Assembly (NCBI RefSeq): GCF_003634935.1
Contig: NZ_RBXO01000001.1
Location: forward strand, 7,465,501-7,529,500
Source of the DNA: Saccharothrix australiensis
GTDB lineage: Bacteria > Actinomycetota > Actinomycetes > Mycobacteriales > Pseudonocardiaceae
Direction: 5' to 3'
Length of the DNA: 64,000 bases
Below are positions 62,973 to 64,000 of the stretch, piece after piece; the first letter of the stretch is position 1; the number at the start of each line of letters is the position of its first letter. The position numbers and the translations under genes are program-made. The notes under the pieces are model-generated. The model was not told the origin of the DNA, made no database searches, and saw only the letters and a program-made list of their open reading frames with translations.

Positions 62973-64000
62973 TCAAGGGCTCGACAGGGGCCGCACCGCG
63001 CGGATCGCGTCCGGCACCGACGCCAGCAGGGACGACGCCGGGATCGGCGCGCCATCGGCCGCCAGCTCCGCCGCCAGCACGTGCACCCGCGCCGCGCACC
63101 CGGCCGCCAACAACGGGTCGACGCCCGCCGCCAACAACGCACCGATCAGACCGGACAGGACGTCGCCCGAACCGGCCGTCGCCGCCCACGACGTCCGAGC
63201 CCGGTTGACCAGGACCCGACCGTCCGGCCCGGCGACCACCGTCGCGTGCCCCTTCAGCAGCACCACCGCGTCGAACTTCTCCGCCACGCGCCTCGCCGCC
63301 GCCACCCGGTCGTCGCCGACCTTCCCGGCCAGGCGCTCGTACTCCCGGTCGTGCGGGGTCAGGACGAGCGGGGTGTCCGGGTCGCGCGCGTCCCACAGGT
63401 CCGGGTTGTTCGCGAGCATCGTGATCGCGTCGGCGTCCGCGCACACCGGCACGCCCGCCTCCAGGACCGCCCGCAGCACCCCCTCCGCCCCGAGTCCCGT
63501 GCCGAGCCCCGGCCCCACCACCCACGCCTGCACGCGGCCCGCGTCGGTGATGGAACCGGTGCAGATCGCCTCCGGCCAGCGGGAGCGCACGTGCTCCGCC
63601 GCCGCGCCCGCGTAGCGGACCATGCCGGACGTCGCCAGCACCGCCGCGCCGGTCGCCAGCACCGCCGCGCCGGGGTACGTCGCCGATCCCGCCGCGATCC
63701 CGGTCACGCCCTGGGTGTACTTGTCGTCGGTCGGGCCGGGCACCGGCCACGCCGCGCCCACGTCCGACACCTCCAGTTCGAGGAGGTCGGGACCGGCCAG
63801 CTCGGCACCCAGGCCGAGGTCGACCAGCCGCACGTCACCGCAGTCGGCCAGCGCGTGCACGGGCTTGAGGCACCCGAACGTCACCGTCACCGCCGCCCGC
63901 ACGGCAGGCCCGTCGACGGCGCCCGTGTCCGGGTCGACCCCGCTGGGCGAGTCGACGGCCAGGACCGGCGCGTCGAGGTGTGCCACGTGCTCGGCCGCCG
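62973..64000 (-). CDS. nnrD: NAD(P)H-hydrate dehydratase/epimerase, N-terminus beyond window
   Basis: This repairs hydrated NAD(P)H. The visible 342 codons cover the end of the epimerase (YjeF_N) part, PVLAVDSPSGVDPDTGAVDGPAVRAAVTVTFGCLKP, and the ADP/ATP-dependent dehydratase domain: DKYTQGVTGIAAGSATYPGAAVLATGAA, WVVGPGLGTG, VCADADAITML, LVLTPHDREYERLAG, LLKGHATVVAGPDGRV, and the ATP-site AATAGSGDVLSGLIGALLA with the catalytic Asp. It is probably one bifunctional protein as in Rv3433c. The 5' end is cut by the window. Confidence 0.94.
   Translation of the reverse strand, partial: AAEHVAHLDAPVLAVDSPSGVDPDTGAVDGPAVRAAVTVTFGCLKPVHALADCGDVRLVDLGLGAELAGPDLLELEVSDVGAAWPVPGPTDDKYTQGVTGIAAGSATYPGAAVLATGAAVLATSGMVRYAGAAAEHVRSRWPEAICTGSITDAGRVQAWVVGPGLGTGLGAEGVLRAVLEAGVPVCADADAITMLANNPDLWDARDPDTPLVLTPHDREYERLAGKVGDDRVAAARRVAEKFDAVVLLKGHATVVAGPDGRVLVNRARTSWAATAGSGDVLSGLIGALLAAGVDPLLAAGCAARVHVLAAELAADGAPIPASSLLASVPDAIRAVRPLSSP

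Overview
The window is very GC-rich, uses many GTG starts and is densely coding. It carries ssgB-, bldM- and whiD/whiB3-type developmental genes, a SARP-type regulator, a His-tailed GroEL1 and a CIRCE-controlled groESL1. This points to a sporulating actinomycete, most likely of the Pseudonocardiales (Saccharothrix/Actinosynnema/Lentzea type). The genus is an inference from gene order and composition.

Two segments match gene orders known from Mycobacterium tuberculosis. Bases 1-10,100 hold sucC, an M23 peptidase, the helicase pcrA and a small chorismate mutase (the Rv0948c-Rv0951 set). Bases 27,900-64,000 hold guaA, a choD-like oxidase, guaB3, guaB2, a DUF5319 protein, rsdA/sigD, a bldM homologue, an Rv3415c-like protein, a whiB, groEL1/groES, tsaD/rimI/tsaB, tsaE, alr and nnrD (the Rv3396c-Rv3433c set). 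The segment between them (10-27.9 kb) is more lineage-specific. It has an HDAC-like hydrolase, a run of single-pass membrane proteins and three receptor Ser/Thr kinases, ssgB, a LysR/EamA pair, an EsrISR-like envelope-stress three-component system, and a TetR/F420-type oxidoreductase pair.

Working groups: sigD-rsdA, bldM, the Rv3415c-like gene, a MerR-type regulator and whiB form a regulatory cluster. guaB2, guaB3 and guaA supply GMP. tsaB-rimI-tsaD and tsaE supply t6A modification and ribosomal acetylation. alr feeds the cell wall. matB makes malonyl-CoA. groES-groEL1 is under a CIRCE operator. Two gene relics (an alpha/beta-hydrolase at 27.3-27.6 kb and an SDR at 31.0-31.4 kb) and several unusual repeats lie in the intergenic spaces.

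The most interesting non-protein signals are these. (1) An IS110-family element at about 57.65-59.1 kb has an upstream non-coding segment that folds like a bridge RNA, and its two loops contain matches to the element/target junction. (2) A 20-codon aromatic leader peptide (FEFFY) with mutually exclusive terminator and antiterminator stems precedes the chorismate mutase gene. (3) A 27-bp-period array of palindromic repeats lies between alr and nnrD. (4) A 136-bp nested dyad lies downstream of guaA. (5) A 32-bp perfect inverted repeat plus two tandem 76-bp copies lies downstream of guaB3. No tRNA, rRNA, CRISPR array, defence island or biosynthetic gene cluster was seen.
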